DNA of 64,000 nt from positions 3,634,501-3,698,500 of the forward strand of contig JAWNZC010000470.1 in NCBI GenBank assembly GCA_035771165.1, given 5' to 3'. How positions within the stretch are numbered: the first letter of the stretch is position 1; the number at the start of each line of letters is the position of its first letter. The DNA comes from Paragorgia papillata (taxonomy: Eukaryota; Cnidaria; Anthozoa; Scleralcyonacea; Coralliidae). The position numbers and the translations under genes are program-made. A model generated the notes under the pieces. It did not search any database, was not told the origin of the DNA, and saw nothing but the letters and a program-made list of their open reading frames with translations. Of the stretch, positions 24,501 through 35,100 are shown piece by piece.

Positions 24501-26391
24501 AAAAACAACCTGGGCCGCATGCAGACAAATTCGAATTTCCCCATTAGAGTAGGCCTATATAACTAACGACATTTCCCGGTTCAAATTTCAAGCCCAATCC
24601 GCCACTGTAATGGGTCACAGTATAATTATAATTTTGCTGCAAGTTTAACTTGAAGGCTCGCTTACCTGCTTAGTGCGAGTTTTGATGCAGTTGAAGTAAT
24701 TGTTGCGAGACACATTGCACGAACCATTACAGCGTGTAGCGTGCTGTGCAATAGCCAAGATCGTTGCGGGACAAGTTGTTGCAATCATTGCACAGAGTAC
24801 ATGTAGAAGTCCATTTTACTTTGTGCAGCGTTTGCCGCAACTTGTGTCGCACACGATCTTGATTATTGCACAGCATGTTACACGTTGTACACATGTTGAA
24901 TCACAGCATCTTACCAGCTGTAATGGTACGTGCAGCATGCAAAATTGCATCTTGTACAACAGGCAGATTCTCTATAAAGGCTAAGCGAAACGAATAAAAC
25001 AGTTTGCGCATGGCATTGGCTAATTTTTGTATACGCAATATTATTTTGTGCAGATGTAAAGGCAAGTCAGAACGCCACAAAGAAGACATATTCGAGCCCT
25101 TTCCTACGTCACCAAACGAAAACCTCCAACATACAGGATATTGGTGCCAGTAGTCAGTCGTTGCATCACCCTCCAAAGAATGGTCATTTGAGTGAAGGAA
25201 GGAATGTAAAAGAAAACAAGGTACTCGGTAACCATATCCAAGCAAAAATTTAAGAAAATTAAAAACATAAACTGAAAATCGTCATCTTGTGACTTGATCT
25301 TTGTCTCTCTCTGGTGATAGTTTATCTCTCATGATTCCTGTCGTCATCTATCTCTGTTCTGTGCTTGGCATTTTAACTCCCGGCATATACGACCTACCAT
25401 TCTTCGCACAATCAAGTATGGTGAATATTTTCTTTCCTCTTGGTCGTGCAAAATGCGAAAATAGTTGAGACACAATGATAGCAGAAAACTTTGATATCCA
25501 TAAAAAGTCTTAAAAATCGGACTTTCGTTTATCCTATCCCTCTCCCCTATGCAATATTTTGCAGTTATTATATTTGTATACTAATCACAGACATTTTGTT
25601 GCATTTGGCCAACATTGATTCGATTTGGAGGGGGTTGGGTGTTGAAAACATAAAGTATATTTACAACAAATTATTGATAGCCTCGTGGTGGTGTCTGATG
25701 AGTAATTGTCTTTTTGCTCCCGGTTGTTGTATTCGGAAGTTTGCGGGTTGGAGTCATCTATAGAGTGTTTCGTAATATTTAAAACACGAGCAGGAGTGTT
25801 TTATCAGATTTAAAACCACGAGGGCGCAGCCCGAGTGTTTTAGATCTGATAAAACACGTGATGCGAGTGTTTTGAATGGCTTCAAAAACGATTCGTTATT
25901 GGATGTTATGTTCATTAGTATTCTTTATATAAAATTGTATGTTCATTAGTATTCTTTATATAAAATTGTATATTCATTAGTATTCTTTATATAAAATTGT
26001 ATGTTCATTAGTATTCTTTATATAAAATTGTATGTTCATTAGTATTCTTTATATAAAATTGCATGTTCATTAGTATTCTTTCTGACGTCAAGACGTTTTA
26101 TCAGGTATAAAACCACGGACATGGTACTGATTTCCTTTGTGTTTTCCTCGTGAATTATTAATGAGTTGTTGAACCAGTATTAACAACTTAGAACAGCTTG
26201 TACAACAAGAACTGAAAAAAACTTTACCAACAGTTATCCTATATGAAATCCTGTACTAACTATTATTGTTATGTTATTGTTATGTTATTGTTATTAGTTT
26301 CTCCGTGAAAAGGTGAGGTGCTTGCCGTTGGTGCATTATTTTTTTGAAAAGGTAGATTTCTTTCCTATTGAAATTAGAAGTATTTATATAT

Positions 26392-26430
<39 letters not shown>

Positions 26431-29400
26431 TGAAATAGCATTGTGTAATTTTTAAATTTTTTTTTTAAAATAAGGACTTGGCAACAAGTTTCAAACAGTT
26501 ATTTTCTCTAACTTTAGAAAGAGGAAGTTGTAATGGAAAATCTATTTTACGACGCGCAGCTACAAATTTGGGCTGCAGAAGGTTTGTAATTGCTGTGTTT
26601 TTTATATTAGAATTTAATTAATATAGAAATGAATAGAAATAACGATACTTGAATAGTTGAATTTCAAACACTAGAAATATAGCCAGAATACGACATTTTA
26701 CAAATTTGAATACTTTAAAATTAATTTATTATGCATTAGTCTATCCATATCTAATCTATTTAATATGGGGTAATACATACAAAAAGCGAATTCAAAAATT
26801 GATGAATATCCAAAAAAAGATTGTGCGCTTAATGACATTTAAGTCCTATTTGGAGCCAGTGAACTCGATGTAAGTTAAAATCTGATACCTGGAACGCTAA
26901 CGTCCAGTCATGGGGCAAAAAGTGAGGCAAAAAGTTCCAGGCCCTTGCGCGGTTTGCAGGTAGATTTCAGTCTCCCACACAATGTTTTTTACACGGCCAT
27001 GAGCGAACCCGGTACACCGGGATGAAGTTTACTGAACTACTATGCTTGTAACTTTGAATATTACCGTCAGAATTTCGTCCAAAGCACTGCATAAAAGTGA
27101 GATAACTTCTCTTAAATTCCTGCGCTTTTTGACCCGGGATGAAATTCATCGCGGTCAACCGGGACGAGCGCTTTGTTTACTCCATATAAACCCATGGCCA
27201 GGATGAAATTCATCCCATACTGGGATCATATAAACAAGCCCTTAAGGGGCCGTTTACATGAATCTGGATTGAGTTTCAATCCGGATTGAAAAGCGAAGTC
27301 AATCCGTGTTTACATGGGAATTGGGTTTCTGGATTGAAATCCGCATGAAATCTGAAATCCGTAAATATTTGAAAACACGCATGCATTGTTTGTTCTAGTC
27401 CTCTCTGTCACGTCTTTCATTCCGGAATGAAACTCGCACCGCCTTTACATGATTCCGGAACGAAATCTCAATCCGGAATGAGATTTCAATCCGGAATGAG
27501 AACTGGATTGAACTCAATCCGGAATGAGCTAATCTCAATCCGGATTCATGTAAACAGATAAAGGGGTTTGATCAGAAGCGGAATGAGTTCAATCCCGATT
27601 GAAACTCAATCCCGGATTCATGTAAACGGCCCCTTAGAGTGTTGACAGTAAACTCGGAGAACGCAAGCGCCGCGCATTGTATTAAACTTATATTTAGTAT
27701 TTCTTGTCGTGTTGAAAACTTTTATAACAAGGGTTCTGTAAATTATAACATTGAAAATTGCATTTAACAGGATAGTAATTTCGGCTGACAGTATAATTTT
27801 CAGTAAAAATACATCGTTCAGAGGTTCCTTAAGTTCGCAATTGGATTTCTATTTCTATTTTCTATTGAGTTTTTAAAGTAATGAATTTTTGTGATATTAT
27901 GGTCATACGAAATAGTGGAATTTTAACCTTTGTATATGGATCGTTTTCACTCACGTGATCGGTGGCGCCGTTGGGGTGGTGAAACAATACGAAATGTTTG
28001 AATAAGAATAGAGTTAAATTCCCATAGGATAAATATTGTGCACCAATATGGCCGCCATTTCATTGTTTCTGTGCACCAATATTGCCTCCGTGACGTCAGA
28101 TGAAAACCAAGAATTATATTACTACACTAGCTTAGATCAAAGCTTTTTCTTCGAAGCTTTGGAGAACTAAATCTTGTACTACATTAAATAAACATATGGA
28201 ATTTTGCTGCAGGTTTGTCCCGACTCGTTGCTGCTTCGTTCACAGAAGACGTTTTTGGTGTTGTGCAAAAGGTAAGTCATTTAAGAAAAATACTGAATTA
28301 CAAGAAAATCTTTTTTTGCATCAAAATCTTTTTTTGGTGGTTGCAATCATTCCCGTATTAGACACAGTAGGTAGCCTGCTTGCAGCCCGAAATTTCTAAC
28401 ACCGGAAATTGCGTAATTCTGTAATTTCCTAACCACTAAAGACTTCTGCTTTCCTATTGGTTGAATTTTCCGCGCGTTTTTATTGGCTATGAGTAAAACT
28501 GCAATCGTCATAAGTGGATTTAGCCCTGATGACGCGAGAATGAAATTAGTGGTTACCTGGCCCATATTTCTTTTGAAATTGGGCCAGGATACCAGGCTAG
28601 GGGGAAAGGTACTAATTAACATAACGTCACGTGCAACCCAGCAATACCCTTGTACAACAGGAACAGCGCTTTATTTCACTCTTACAGACTTACAAGTATA
28701 ATTATAAAAAAGCATAATCAAAATGTTGAAGGTAGTGGCTTCTTGAAATAATTCATAAAGCTCAAAAAACGCCAAGAAGCCATTATTCTTTATCGTTGCT
28801 ATACATGTATAGCCAACGTACTGAAAAACATGACGACTTGTACAGTAAACTATGATTAAATATGATTTGGTGGGATTTAGTACGATTGGCCATTTCCCAA
28901 AAGAGTTGAAGACTGGTGACGGGTTGGGAACGCTAGGGTACTTGGGATACTTTGGAGGGACAGATTTCATGCTTGGTAGCGTAAAGACAATGAAACTGTC
29001 CCTTCAAATGATCCCAAGAACGCCAGCGCTCAATGCTCTTTACCAGTCTTCGACTCTTTTGGGAAATGACCAATAAGCTATCATTAGGTTATATGATATG
29101 CGGTGTGATGCGGTGTGGTATGATTATATAGTACAATTAAATAAGATAATATTTGTGTAATGCTGTTTTGGTGTAGGTGGTTGGTATGATTAATTATGAT
29201 CATAGGTGTGAATTGATATTTGATATATGATTTAAAAATATGATAAAGTATGATTTGGTATGATTGCAAAAAGTAAATTATTGCCAGTCACTGGTTTGTA
29301 ATGTTTTCCTTGACATTCTTATCTTTACTTAATCCAACGAACTGAAAACATGTTGAGCTGTACAACAAACCATAATTTTTTGCTTACTATAGCGAGATTC

Positions 29401-30795
29401 AATAAACCACTCAAGTTATTTTTTCTTTGGTGGTCAGTTTGCCAAATAGTTTCATTCACATTTGTTGTTCTTTTTCTTTTCAGACATTGCCGTTCATTTT
29501 ATCGTCGATGCTGGAACTACTGCAGGTAAATATTTGCATTGGTAAATGATTAAGATTTAAAAAGATCATTGTAACTTTTATTGGATTTAAAACACGAGGT
29601 AATAGCCGTGTGTTTTAGATCTGATAAAATACGTACTGTGAAGGTTTTGAATAGCTTCAAAAATGACCCATTTGATAAGTTTATTGGCGTTATCGGTAGT
29701 AATTTTGAAAAACAACGTTGTCTAAGCCGAGAAAACCAAAGCTATATAAAGTTTATGTAAACCAGGAGTTTTATTAGATATAAAACTATCGACACGGTAC
29801 TGGTTTTCTTTCTCTCTTTTCCTCATTTAAATTATTAATGGTTTTTGAAATGCACTTTAAAATCGTCTTTTTTATTGAGGTTTTATATTACCACTGCATG
29901 TGATAAACATGTATTTGTTTGAAACGTATAGTGTTGAAAGTTGCTTGCTCTTAAAATCAATCTGCATTCAGAATTACATTTTTACAATTTCGTTCTAGTG
30001 GTTTCACTGTCTTCTCTTCATTAGATTTTGATGTAACCATAAACTCTGACTTCTAATTTTGAAATTTTTTTAGGCAGTCGAGATTTACCTCAAAAGACCT
30101 TTAAGTCAACAAAATGTATTCAGAATTAGACATCCAAGTGAGATCCGGAAAACTATCTATGTCTTACGAGACTGTAAGTCTAATCTCTAATCTTATATGG
30201 CATGCAGGAGTGTGTGTGTGTGAGTGTGTTCAATAAGTACTTCTAAACCACTTGCCATTTTCAAAGTATTAATTATTCCTTCCTTCCTTCCTTCCTTCCT
30301 TCCTTCCTTCCTTCCTTCCTTCCTTCCTTTCTTTCTCCCTCCCTCCTTCCCGCCCTCCCTCTCTCTCCCTCCCTCCCTCCCTCCCTCCACCTTCCTTCCC
30401 TTTTTTCTTTCTTTTTTTCCTTCCTTCCTTCCTTCCTTCCTTCCTTCCTTCCTTCCTTCCTTCCTTCCTTCCTTCCTTCCTTCCTTCCTTCCTTCCTTCC
30501 TTCCTTCCTTCCTTCCTTCCTTCCTTCCTTCCTTCCTTCCTTCCTTTGATTCGAAGATAACAATGCTTAGTTACTAATGAACATCATTATTTACACCTCA
30601 GCTTTGCGATGCTCTATATATCGGATAACTGAAACGTTTCATCAACATTTAAAGTAAGTTCTTTGTGTGTAATATTTTTCACCTTGTTCCTTGTTACTGT
30701 TTCATATTTTCTGATTTTGTTATGCTTTCAGTGACATCGAGTTGACGTCAAGCAACAAAGAGATCCTGAAGTCATTCCTAAAATTTCAGGAGTGA
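11588..30795 (+). CDS. NDC1: Nucleoporin NDC1 (transmembrane nuclear pore protein)
   Basis: 21 exons: 11588-11719, 12589-12709, 13372-13476, 14583-14748, 16673-16745, 17525-17590, 17716-17787, 19072-19108, 19573-19624, 20764-20896, 21324-21416, 22081-22162, 23402-23560, 25054-25220, 26298-26351, 26518-26581, 28213-28271, 29484-29525, 30074-30173, 30602-30653, 30732-30795. They total 1893 nt, 630 residues, against about 674 in vertebrates. NDC1 anchors the pore scaffold in the nuclear envelope. Six hydrophobic segments lie at about residues 53-75, 90-112, 128-155, 189-206, 240-260 and 290-312. Diagnostic blocks are LHPITW, SACLNEKSLFLL, GGRPLNWLWISDECLTLL, LQIWAAEGLSRLVAASFTED and the ending ITETFHQHL. 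The first ATG in frame is 11588; a TTG 15 bases upstream is not a credible start. The poorly conserved 300-420 linker is the weakest part, and a small extra exon between 25220 and 26298 cannot be excluded. Confidence 0.93.
12281..12462. repeat. Three-armed palindromic repeat
   Basis: TAGTTTAAGTGGGCTTACCT at about 12286 continues to a CAACTGTCAGTTTCACG stem. It is mirrored by GTGAAACTGACAGTTG and AGGTAAGCCCACTTAAACTA, ending about 12410. After an ATATAT linker, a third copy of the outer arm (TTTAAGTGGGCTTACCTCAA) follows at about 12434-12462. It lies in an NDC1 intron. Confidence 0.75.
12757..13272 (+). repeat. 22-bp minisatellite
   Basis: About 23 tandem copies of GTGTAGCGTAATCAGTCTCA+CA with variants (CAATCTCA, CAAAG for CACAG, ATAATC). 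One unit near 12920 is shortened. It is within the second NDC1 intron. There are no spacers between units, so it is a tandem repeat and not an array of the CRISPR type. Confidence 0.9.
13706..13770 (+). other. Candidate poison exon inside NDC1 intron 3
   Basis: This 65-nt segment has a good acceptor (ACTGTACCAG) and a consensus donor (AGA|GTAAGT) and is open in the incoming phase. It is not needed: exon 13372-13476 joins exon 14583-14748 in frame with the family alignment. Because 65 is not a multiple of 3, inclusion moves the next exon to TTG AAG TAA, an immediate stop. It may be a regulatory NMD exon or a chance pair of sites. Confidence 0.35.
14462..14556 (+). repeat. Repeat 'C', copy 2
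   Basis: GAAGGGCCTTCGCTCGAAAC then GTTAG, followed by CTCTGTTTCTGCATATCAAA and CCTTACTATATTCGATTG. It corresponds to the block at 3870-3960 and lies immediately upstream of NDC1 exon 4 (14583). Confidence 0.6.
14809..15223. mobile_element. Inverted-repeat MITE with 8-10 bp target duplication
   Basis: Left end CAACCTCGTACCCACGGCCA, right end complement CAACCTAGTACCCAGGGTCA. The arms extend over CTGGGCCAAGATGGTGA and CAAAATGGTGGGAACAAATG. The flanks repeat GGGATGCTGT at 14799-14808 and 15224-15233, as expected for an 8-bp-type (hAT-like) insertion. It lies in an NDC1 intron. Confidence 0.7.
15687..15835. repeat. Inverted repeat, NDC1 intron
   Basis: CAAAATGCATCATT...CCTCAACTTCATTCT at the left is mirrored by AGAATGAAGTTGAGAC...AATGATGCATTGTG at the right, about 150 bp overall. 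It abuts the next palindrome at 15853. Confidence 0.5.
15853..15989. repeat. Palindromic MITE with GAGCGAAGCGAACGAG core
   Basis: Left AATACATGGACGTGCGGAAA then TATGAAATTTATTTCGAGTG; right complement ends TTCATATTTCCAAGCATCCA then TGTATT. The centre holds GATATCTCACGATTGAGCGA. About 137 bp, in an NDC1 intron. A further small hairpin follows at 16063-16115 (GATAATCGTCACATGTGCGA mirrored). Confidence 0.7.
16185..16634. repeat. Long inverted-repeat element, arms about 190 bp
   Basis: Left arm TTGGCAATAAAAATTAAGTT, with TTTACAACTTTTTCGC and GAGATGGGCTCTGACGTCAG. Right arm CTGACGTCGGAGACCATCTC...AACTTAATTTTTGTTGCCAA. The ORF on the minus strand inside is one arm read through. It lies directly before NDC1 exon 16673-16745. 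Confidence 0.8.
16860..17430 (+). repeat. Palindromic element family 'D', copy 1
   Basis: AAAACATGAGCAGCGGTGTT, TTTATCAGATTTAAAACACG, AGATCTGATAAAACATG and GGTACTGATTTCC blocks. The family recurs at 25764, 29584 and (inverted) 59905. The right half, 17235-17430, has a diverged set of GTGTTTGATCTGATATC / GATATCAGATCAAACAC arms. It fills the intron before exon 17525. Confidence 0.6.
18437..18831. mobile_element. hAT-like MITE containing a poly-C tract
   Basis: Termini CAGTGGCGTAGTGG and CCACGCCACTG with an 8-bp direct repeat TATGTGTG on both sides (18429-18436 and 18832-18839). An uninterrupted C-run plus CCCCGCCCC spans about 18487-18532 and is followed by an A-run. It lies in an NDC1 intron; no coding potential. 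Confidence 0.7.
20620..20710 (+). repeat. ACC-rich simple sequence
   Basis: Imperfect CACCACCA/ACTACTACC repeats just upstream of the NDC1 acceptor at 20763. A much longer relative lies at 21583-21975. Confidence 0.5.
21583..21975 (+). repeat. ACCACTACC minisatellite
   Basis: About 390 bp of imperfect CACTACCACCACTACC units, wholly intronic between NDC1 exons 21324-21416 and 22081-22162. It produces overlapping low-complexity Thr/His/Pro frames on the plus strand that are not genes. Confidence 0.9.
23685..23930. repeat. MITE family 'E', copy 1 (NDC1 intron)
   Basis: CAATTGACGGTACCGAAAAA then GATGGCGGCGGTACATTTAA at the left; AATGTACAAGTCGCCATCTT then TTTCGGTACGGGCAATTG at the right. About 246 bp. 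The same element sits in an EMC1 intron at 35089-35337 in the same orientation. Confidence 0.75.
24310..24370 (+). repeat. SINE-like fragment with TTTTCTCC.GGTGCTCCGG box
   Basis: GTCGTGGGTTTTCTCCAGGT then GCTCCGGTTTTGTCTCACAT. The GGGTTTTCTCC..GTGCTCCGG box is widespread in invertebrate SINE-like repeats, as I recall. The 5S-derived SINE at 43203 has a comparable box (GGGTTTTTCGCAGGGTTCTG). Confidence 0.4.
24690..24900. repeat. Inverted-repeat MITE with TTGC-rich arms
   Basis: GTTGCGAGACACATTGCACG and CAGCGTGTAGCGTGCTGTGC at the left are mirrored by GCACAGCATGTTACACGTTG at the right. The middle has GCAACTTGTGTCGC against GCGGGACAAGTTGTTGC. It resembles in style, but is not the same as, 55125-55437. 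It lies in the NDC1 intron before 25054. Confidence 0.55.
25764..26180 (+). repeat. Element 'D' copy 2 with 31-bp tandem array
   Basis: TTAAAACACGAGCAGGAGTG, AGATCTGATAAAACACG and GGTACTGATTTCCTTTGTG match the copy at 16860. Inserted in it is a six-unit tandem array (about 25910-26085) of ATGTTCATTAGTATTCTTTA + TATAAAATTGT, nearly identical between units and so recent. Confidence 0.75.
26395..26431 (+). repeat. (TTTA)n microsatellite
   Basis: About nine TTTA units in the 166-bp NDC1 intron between exons 26298-26351 and 26518-26581. Confidence 0.85.
26679..26873 (+). pseudogene. LINE reverse-transcriptase C-terminal relic
   Basis: A 64-codon open stretch with no ATG start reads NLNTLKLIYYALVYPYLIY, then LIWGNTYKKRIQKLMNIQKK, then IVRLMTF. 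This is the pattern at the C-terminal end of non-LTR (CR1/jockey-like) reverse transcriptases: LYYALVYPYL, W.NT....I..LQK..VR. It ends at TAA 26871. It is a small truncated insertion in the NDC1 intron between 26581 and 28213. Confidence 0.7.
27245..27634. mobile_element. PIF/Harbinger-like MITE, AATCCGGA-rich
   Basis: Termini AGGGGCCGTTTACATGAATC and GATTCATGTAAACGGCCCCT. The interior is many near-copies of AATCCGGAATGAG and its complement CTCATTCCGGATT, so it can fold on itself at several registers. Flanks are TTA at the left and TAG at the right, close to but not a perfect TWA duplication. It lies in an NDC1 intron. Confidence 0.65.
27938..28108 (+). repeat. MITE-like element 'A', copy 2
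   Basis: Nearly identical to 2091-2260, with the same two ACCAATAT(GG/TG)CC.CC units, CACGTGATCGGTGG and GTGACGTCAGATGAAAACC. It is about 100 bp upstream of NDC1 exon 28213-28271. Confidence 0.8.
28886..29074. repeat. Inverted-repeat MITE
   Basis: TTGGCCATTTCCCAAAAGAG plus TTGAAGACTGGT at the left; ACCAGTCTTCGACTCTTTTG plus GGAAATGACCAA at the right. Inner arms are GGGACAGATTTCAT / ATGAAACTGTCCC. In the NDC1 intron between 28271 and 29484. Confidence 0.7.
29584..29850 (+). repeat. Element 'D', copy 3
   Basis: TTAAAACACGAGGTAATAGC, TTTTAGATCTGATAAAATAC, a GTCTAAGCCGAGAAAACCAA block shared with 17022-17045, and GGTACTGGTTTTC. It lies in the NDC1 intron before exon 30074. Confidence 0.65.
30273..30546 (+). 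repeat. (TTCC)n microsatellite, compound
   Basis: TTCC runs with an interrupted CCCT/CTCC centre (about 30330-30420), in the 428-bp NDC1 intron upstream of exon 30602. All long frames here on both strands are artefacts of the repeat. Confidence 0.95.
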
Positions 30796-30935
30796 AATAA
30801 AGAGGAACACAAAAGAAACTGTTGTTCTGTGCACAGGTTCTGTGTGGCAAAAATTAGTTTAGTTTTAGTTCAACTTTTCATGCATGTTACAATTTCTATA
30901 TAGTATATCTAACAGTAAATTAGTTGAGATTCAAT

Positions 30936-30941
30936 AATAAA
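30936..30941 (+). terminator. NDC1 polyadenylation signal
   Basis: AATAAA 141 bases after the NDC1 stop codon (30793-30795), followed by a T/G-rich stretch (GAGTTTTTGTGG). Confidence 0.6.
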
Positions 30942-31297
30942 GTCGAGTTTTTGTGGCCTATTTCTTTATACATTTATACCTACACATGCATATATAGCTT
31001 AAACAACAATAAATGTTTTTTGCCATGCATTCACGGCAAAATGCAGCCAAATGCAGCTAAAAGCCGATGTTTTTCCACACTGTGTTGACATGCGCATTTG
31101 TTTCACATTATTTGTTCCAGACAAACTAATAAATTCTTAACCAAGCAGTTATGGAGTGATACCGCTCAAAAGTTTGTCTCTAGTTTTTCCAAATGATTTT
31201 GGCAGGGGCCCCGATGGTGCGCAATTAAAGATTCAGGGGGTATATATAGAGTCTGATCTGATCAACCTGGTCGACTCTTAGTCAATAGAAGTATATA

Positions 31298-31559
31298 TGT
31301 TCTAGGGATTTTGGGTGAAGGAAAATTCGAGTGTAGAATATATACATTTTAAGACCAAACCGGGACCAGTTGCGAAAAATGCAACTACACAGGCCTTCCA
31401 GCAGGAATTGAACCCACGACCAGGTGGAATCGCAAGGTCGTGGGTTCAATTCATGCCGGAAGGCCTGTGTAGTTGCATTTTTCGCAACTGGTCCCGGTTT
31501 GGTCTTAAAATGTATATATTCTACACTCGAATTTTCCTTCACCAAAAATCCCTAGAACA
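31298..31559. repeat. Near-perfect 262-bp palindrome with tRNA-like B boxes
   Basis: Arms of about 125 bp mirror around 31428. Left: GTTCTAGGGATTTTGGGTGA ... GCAGGAATTGAACCCACGAC. Right: GTCGTGGGTTCAATTCATGC ... TCACCAAAAATCCCTAGAAC. Each arm contains GGGTTCAATTC, close to the tRNA T-arm/Pol III B box. The two similar short peptides on opposite strands are the two arms translated, not genes. It lies between NDC1 and EMC1. Confidence 0.8.
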
Positions 31560-32142
31560 TGCTATGTAATCGAGTGAAATGCCCAATATTACTTCTAAGA
31601 AGTATATATGGTCTGGAAGTCCAGAAAACATCAGTGAAGGGGCTAACAATCCAACTATACAATTCATGTTGAGGGGATCTGATAATAAACCCAAACATTG
31701 CTATTGGAAGACTGCTTCATTATACAGAAAATACAATGCGTCCAGTTACTGAATAAAACCTGCAAGACGCCTAAGTGCGCGGAGCCAGAATCGAAGGCTG
31801 AAAGTGATTTGGAGCATTTTGTGGGTTAAACCAAAGACCAACGTAAACCGCGGCGCGAAGGTATTGTGATTTTAAACTTATGAGTATATCTGGATAATAT
31901 TGTATTTTCTATCTATTTCATAATACGATAGTGTTCTTCACAGTTAACTACATTTGGTGCAAATTTGAAACAAATCGGAGGAGAAATTGCGCGGGCGGTA
32001 ACAAATTTCTTGAAATGCGCAGACGCCATCTCCTTCGAGGCTGCGGATAGGTCATTATTTCGCAAGTGGTTTATGCCCTCCTTATCCCTAATTATCCATA
32101 TTTGTCCTCTGTACATGCGGTTACCAATTACCAAAGTCCAAG

Positions 32143-35100
32143 ATGGTGGTCGTGTATTTGCAATTTCTGAGAGTGCTCCTGCTTTATCTCTTTTTAACTG
32201 TTTTGCTGCTTTCATTTACATATGGCTTATACGAAGACCAAATAGGACTGTTCGACTGGAAGAAGAGCTTTGTTGGTAAACTTAAATTTGTTCATTTTGA
32301 TGGTTCTGCTGCCAATAGTAAACGGTTAGTGGTGTCATCAGAAGCCAACGTACTGGCTGCTCTGAACTCCAGAACCGGTCACTTGCTATGGAGACGAGTC
32401 CTTGAAAGAAGTAACAATACCGTTGATAAATTGCTTCATTACTCCGACAACTTGATCAGTTTATCCGGTTATGGAAGGTTTCTGAGGTCTTGGGAACCGG
32501 CAACTGGGAATTTAATTTGGGAAGCTAATGTCCTTCCTGGGATTTCTGAAGGCGAAGAAAGTCGAAAAAGGGAACAGTTTGCGAGAGGATTATCTTCGGT
32601 TGACTGTATTTTTTCTAATAAAAACGCTGAAAGTGTTATTGTTCTAGCTGGAAACGTTCTTAAAGCATTCTCAGTGGCAACTGGAAAAGATTTGTGGTCG
32701 CGTGAAGATACATCATTGTTAAACATTAACTTATTTGGATTATCACACAACAAAGATAAACTTTACACATTAGGTGTTAAAAATGAGGCAGAAGTCTTCA
32801 TCCAACAGCTGGATTTTAATACAGGAAAAGTAGAATATACCCAGACTGTTGATGCTCCTTGGTTAATTTCAACTAGAGTTTCTTGCTTATTTATTAATAA
32901 TGCATTGGTTTGTGCAGATCCGTCAGATAATATTATCCATTCTTTAGATTTAGTAAACGACAAAGTTTCTGCAAGAAATACACCACTTTCATCATTGTCA
33001 ATTGACACCAGTGATATAAATGAATTGAAATTGTATCTTCCACATTCACCTTCTGTTAAAGACACTTGTAAAGAATTTATTCTGCAGTTATCCAGCAGCC
33101 ACAGCTTACTGTTGAAGTTAGGTGGTGATCTATCTATAACTTTACTAAAGGAATTTTCTATGGAAAAGCTTTTCTTTTCTTCAGTTATTGGTGGGGATTC
33201 TTTAATCATGTCTGCAACTGTATCAAGTAGCACTGTTGAGTTGAACTGTTATAATATGGACGGCATGAAAGAGATTGAATCTATGCATCAGACTGTGAAG
33301 TTTCCTGAACATCATGGCAAACCAGTGAGCATACACACTCATTTCTTTTCAAGAAAAGATAATAGTATTGGTTACAGAGTTTTAGCTTTATTCCAAGACC
33401 ACTCTTTCTCACTTGTGCAACATACTGGACGATTATTTTGGACTCGGGAAGAATCTTTAGCTTCCATTACAGCTGTTGAAATGATTGAATTGCCAGTCTC
33501 ACCAAAGCAAGCAAACTTTGAATCTTTACAGAAAGAGTTTGGATATCACCATGATGGTAAGACTTTTTTCAAGCTTGTTTACAGTCAGTTTCAGGTTGCT
33601 TTAGACAAAAATGTTTAGACGTTTTTCTTTTGTTTTATGGTAGCCAATCCCATGCCTAGTTTAAAATGAACTTGCAAACTATGCAATGAATTTCTACAGT
33701 AAGTGCTTTTATTAAAAGCAACCTGAAGTTGACTGAGTATTGTCCAAGGAACGGAGGCTGGGAACTCTGATGAAAAAAACAACCCCAAATTGGGTTTTTG
33801 TTCCCAGTCCTCTGGTAATGACCAAAAGGATCGCAGGCTCTGGGTATGAGATTGTGTGTTTGCACTGCTCCTAGCCAATCAAATGCACTGCTCCTAGCCA
33901 ATCAAAATTGAGATATTTTTTTTGTATGTATTATTAATTACAGTAAATGACATGCATGTGCATTATTTTTTAGGAAAGGTGCTTTCAATGTTCACTCAGC
34001 GTATTCAAGCTCAGTTCCAGCAATTTCAGGCTTTTGTGGCAAGCCTAAATATTGACAGAGATGAATCCTTATCAGATAGTGACGAGCATAAAAATGGTGA
34101 AGAGCTTACCAGAGACCCGTTTGATCTTCGAAAAATTATTGTTGTTGTAACAGCATCTGGAAAACTGTTTGGTCTTGACACTATAGGTAAATTGACTGCC
34201 AGGTCACTGCTGAGAGTTGAAATCTACGTTTGCTAATATTTTTTTTGTTTGGCATGAAACTCATTGGCTTGATTTGTCTATTTTGCTGTCTATCCATTTC
34301 TGTGTTCTTTTCAGTTGTTTATTTGTTTGTTCATTTGTTCTGTAGTTGATTAGATTGTTTGTTTGCTTGTTGAATCAATTGTTGATTTGTGTGTCTGTTT
34401 GTTTGCCTGTTCATTTATCTGGCCATCTGGGCATCTGTTCATTTGTTTGTTTGTCTGTTTGTTTGTTCATTTATAAACACCGCACAAAAAACACCACAAT
34501 ACTGCAATACCGAAAATCCCAATGTCCCCCTCATGATTTCTAAGATTTTACAAATTTTTGTACCTGAAGCTCAAGACATCAGGGCATGAAATCAATTTTA
34601 TGTATATCATAATCAACATCAATGCCAACTTTCCAATCTTTAATTACATACTTTACATGTATTCTTACAACATTTTTATTTTAGATGGTTCTGTTATTTG
34701 GCAGCAGTTTATTCCTGACTTGTCTCCATTCTTTGAGGGTCACAAGTCTCAATCATTGTTGTACATGCAAAGAAGTGTTGCTCATTTCCCTCTCGTTCCC
34801 CAGTGTGTTGTTCTAGGAAGATCTCGTTCTGGGAAGGGCTCTGTTCTCTTCACTTTTAATCCATCCAATGGAAAGTCTATTGATAAAGGTTTCCCTCTTG
34901 GAATAAAACTACCTTACGATGTTTTGCAGACCATATTGTTACCACATCATGGTAAGGAACAGACTTTAATATGGGGAAGGAGAATTTAATATTTTCTGGG
35001 AGGGTTGAACAAATGTGAAAAACCATCAAGCATAGAGAAAATAATAATTCTTGCACAAACAGTGGATTGTCACTATACTGTATGTCATAATTGATGGTAC

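Noticed and set aside
24346..24552. 68-codon plus-strand frame
   Set aside because: Starts inside a SINE-like fragment and has no conserved features.
30193..30577. Lys/Glu/Gly-rich and Phe/Leu/Pro/Ser-rich frames on both strands
   Set aside because: Produced by the TTCC microsatellite; periodic peptide with no domain.
31282..31569. Two near-identical peptides on opposite strands, resembling a duplicated gene
   Set aside because: They are the two arms of one palindrome; identical content is structural.
32763..33233. 156-codon minus-strand frame within EMC1 exon 1
   Set aside because: Antisense shadow of conserved EMC1 coding sequence.
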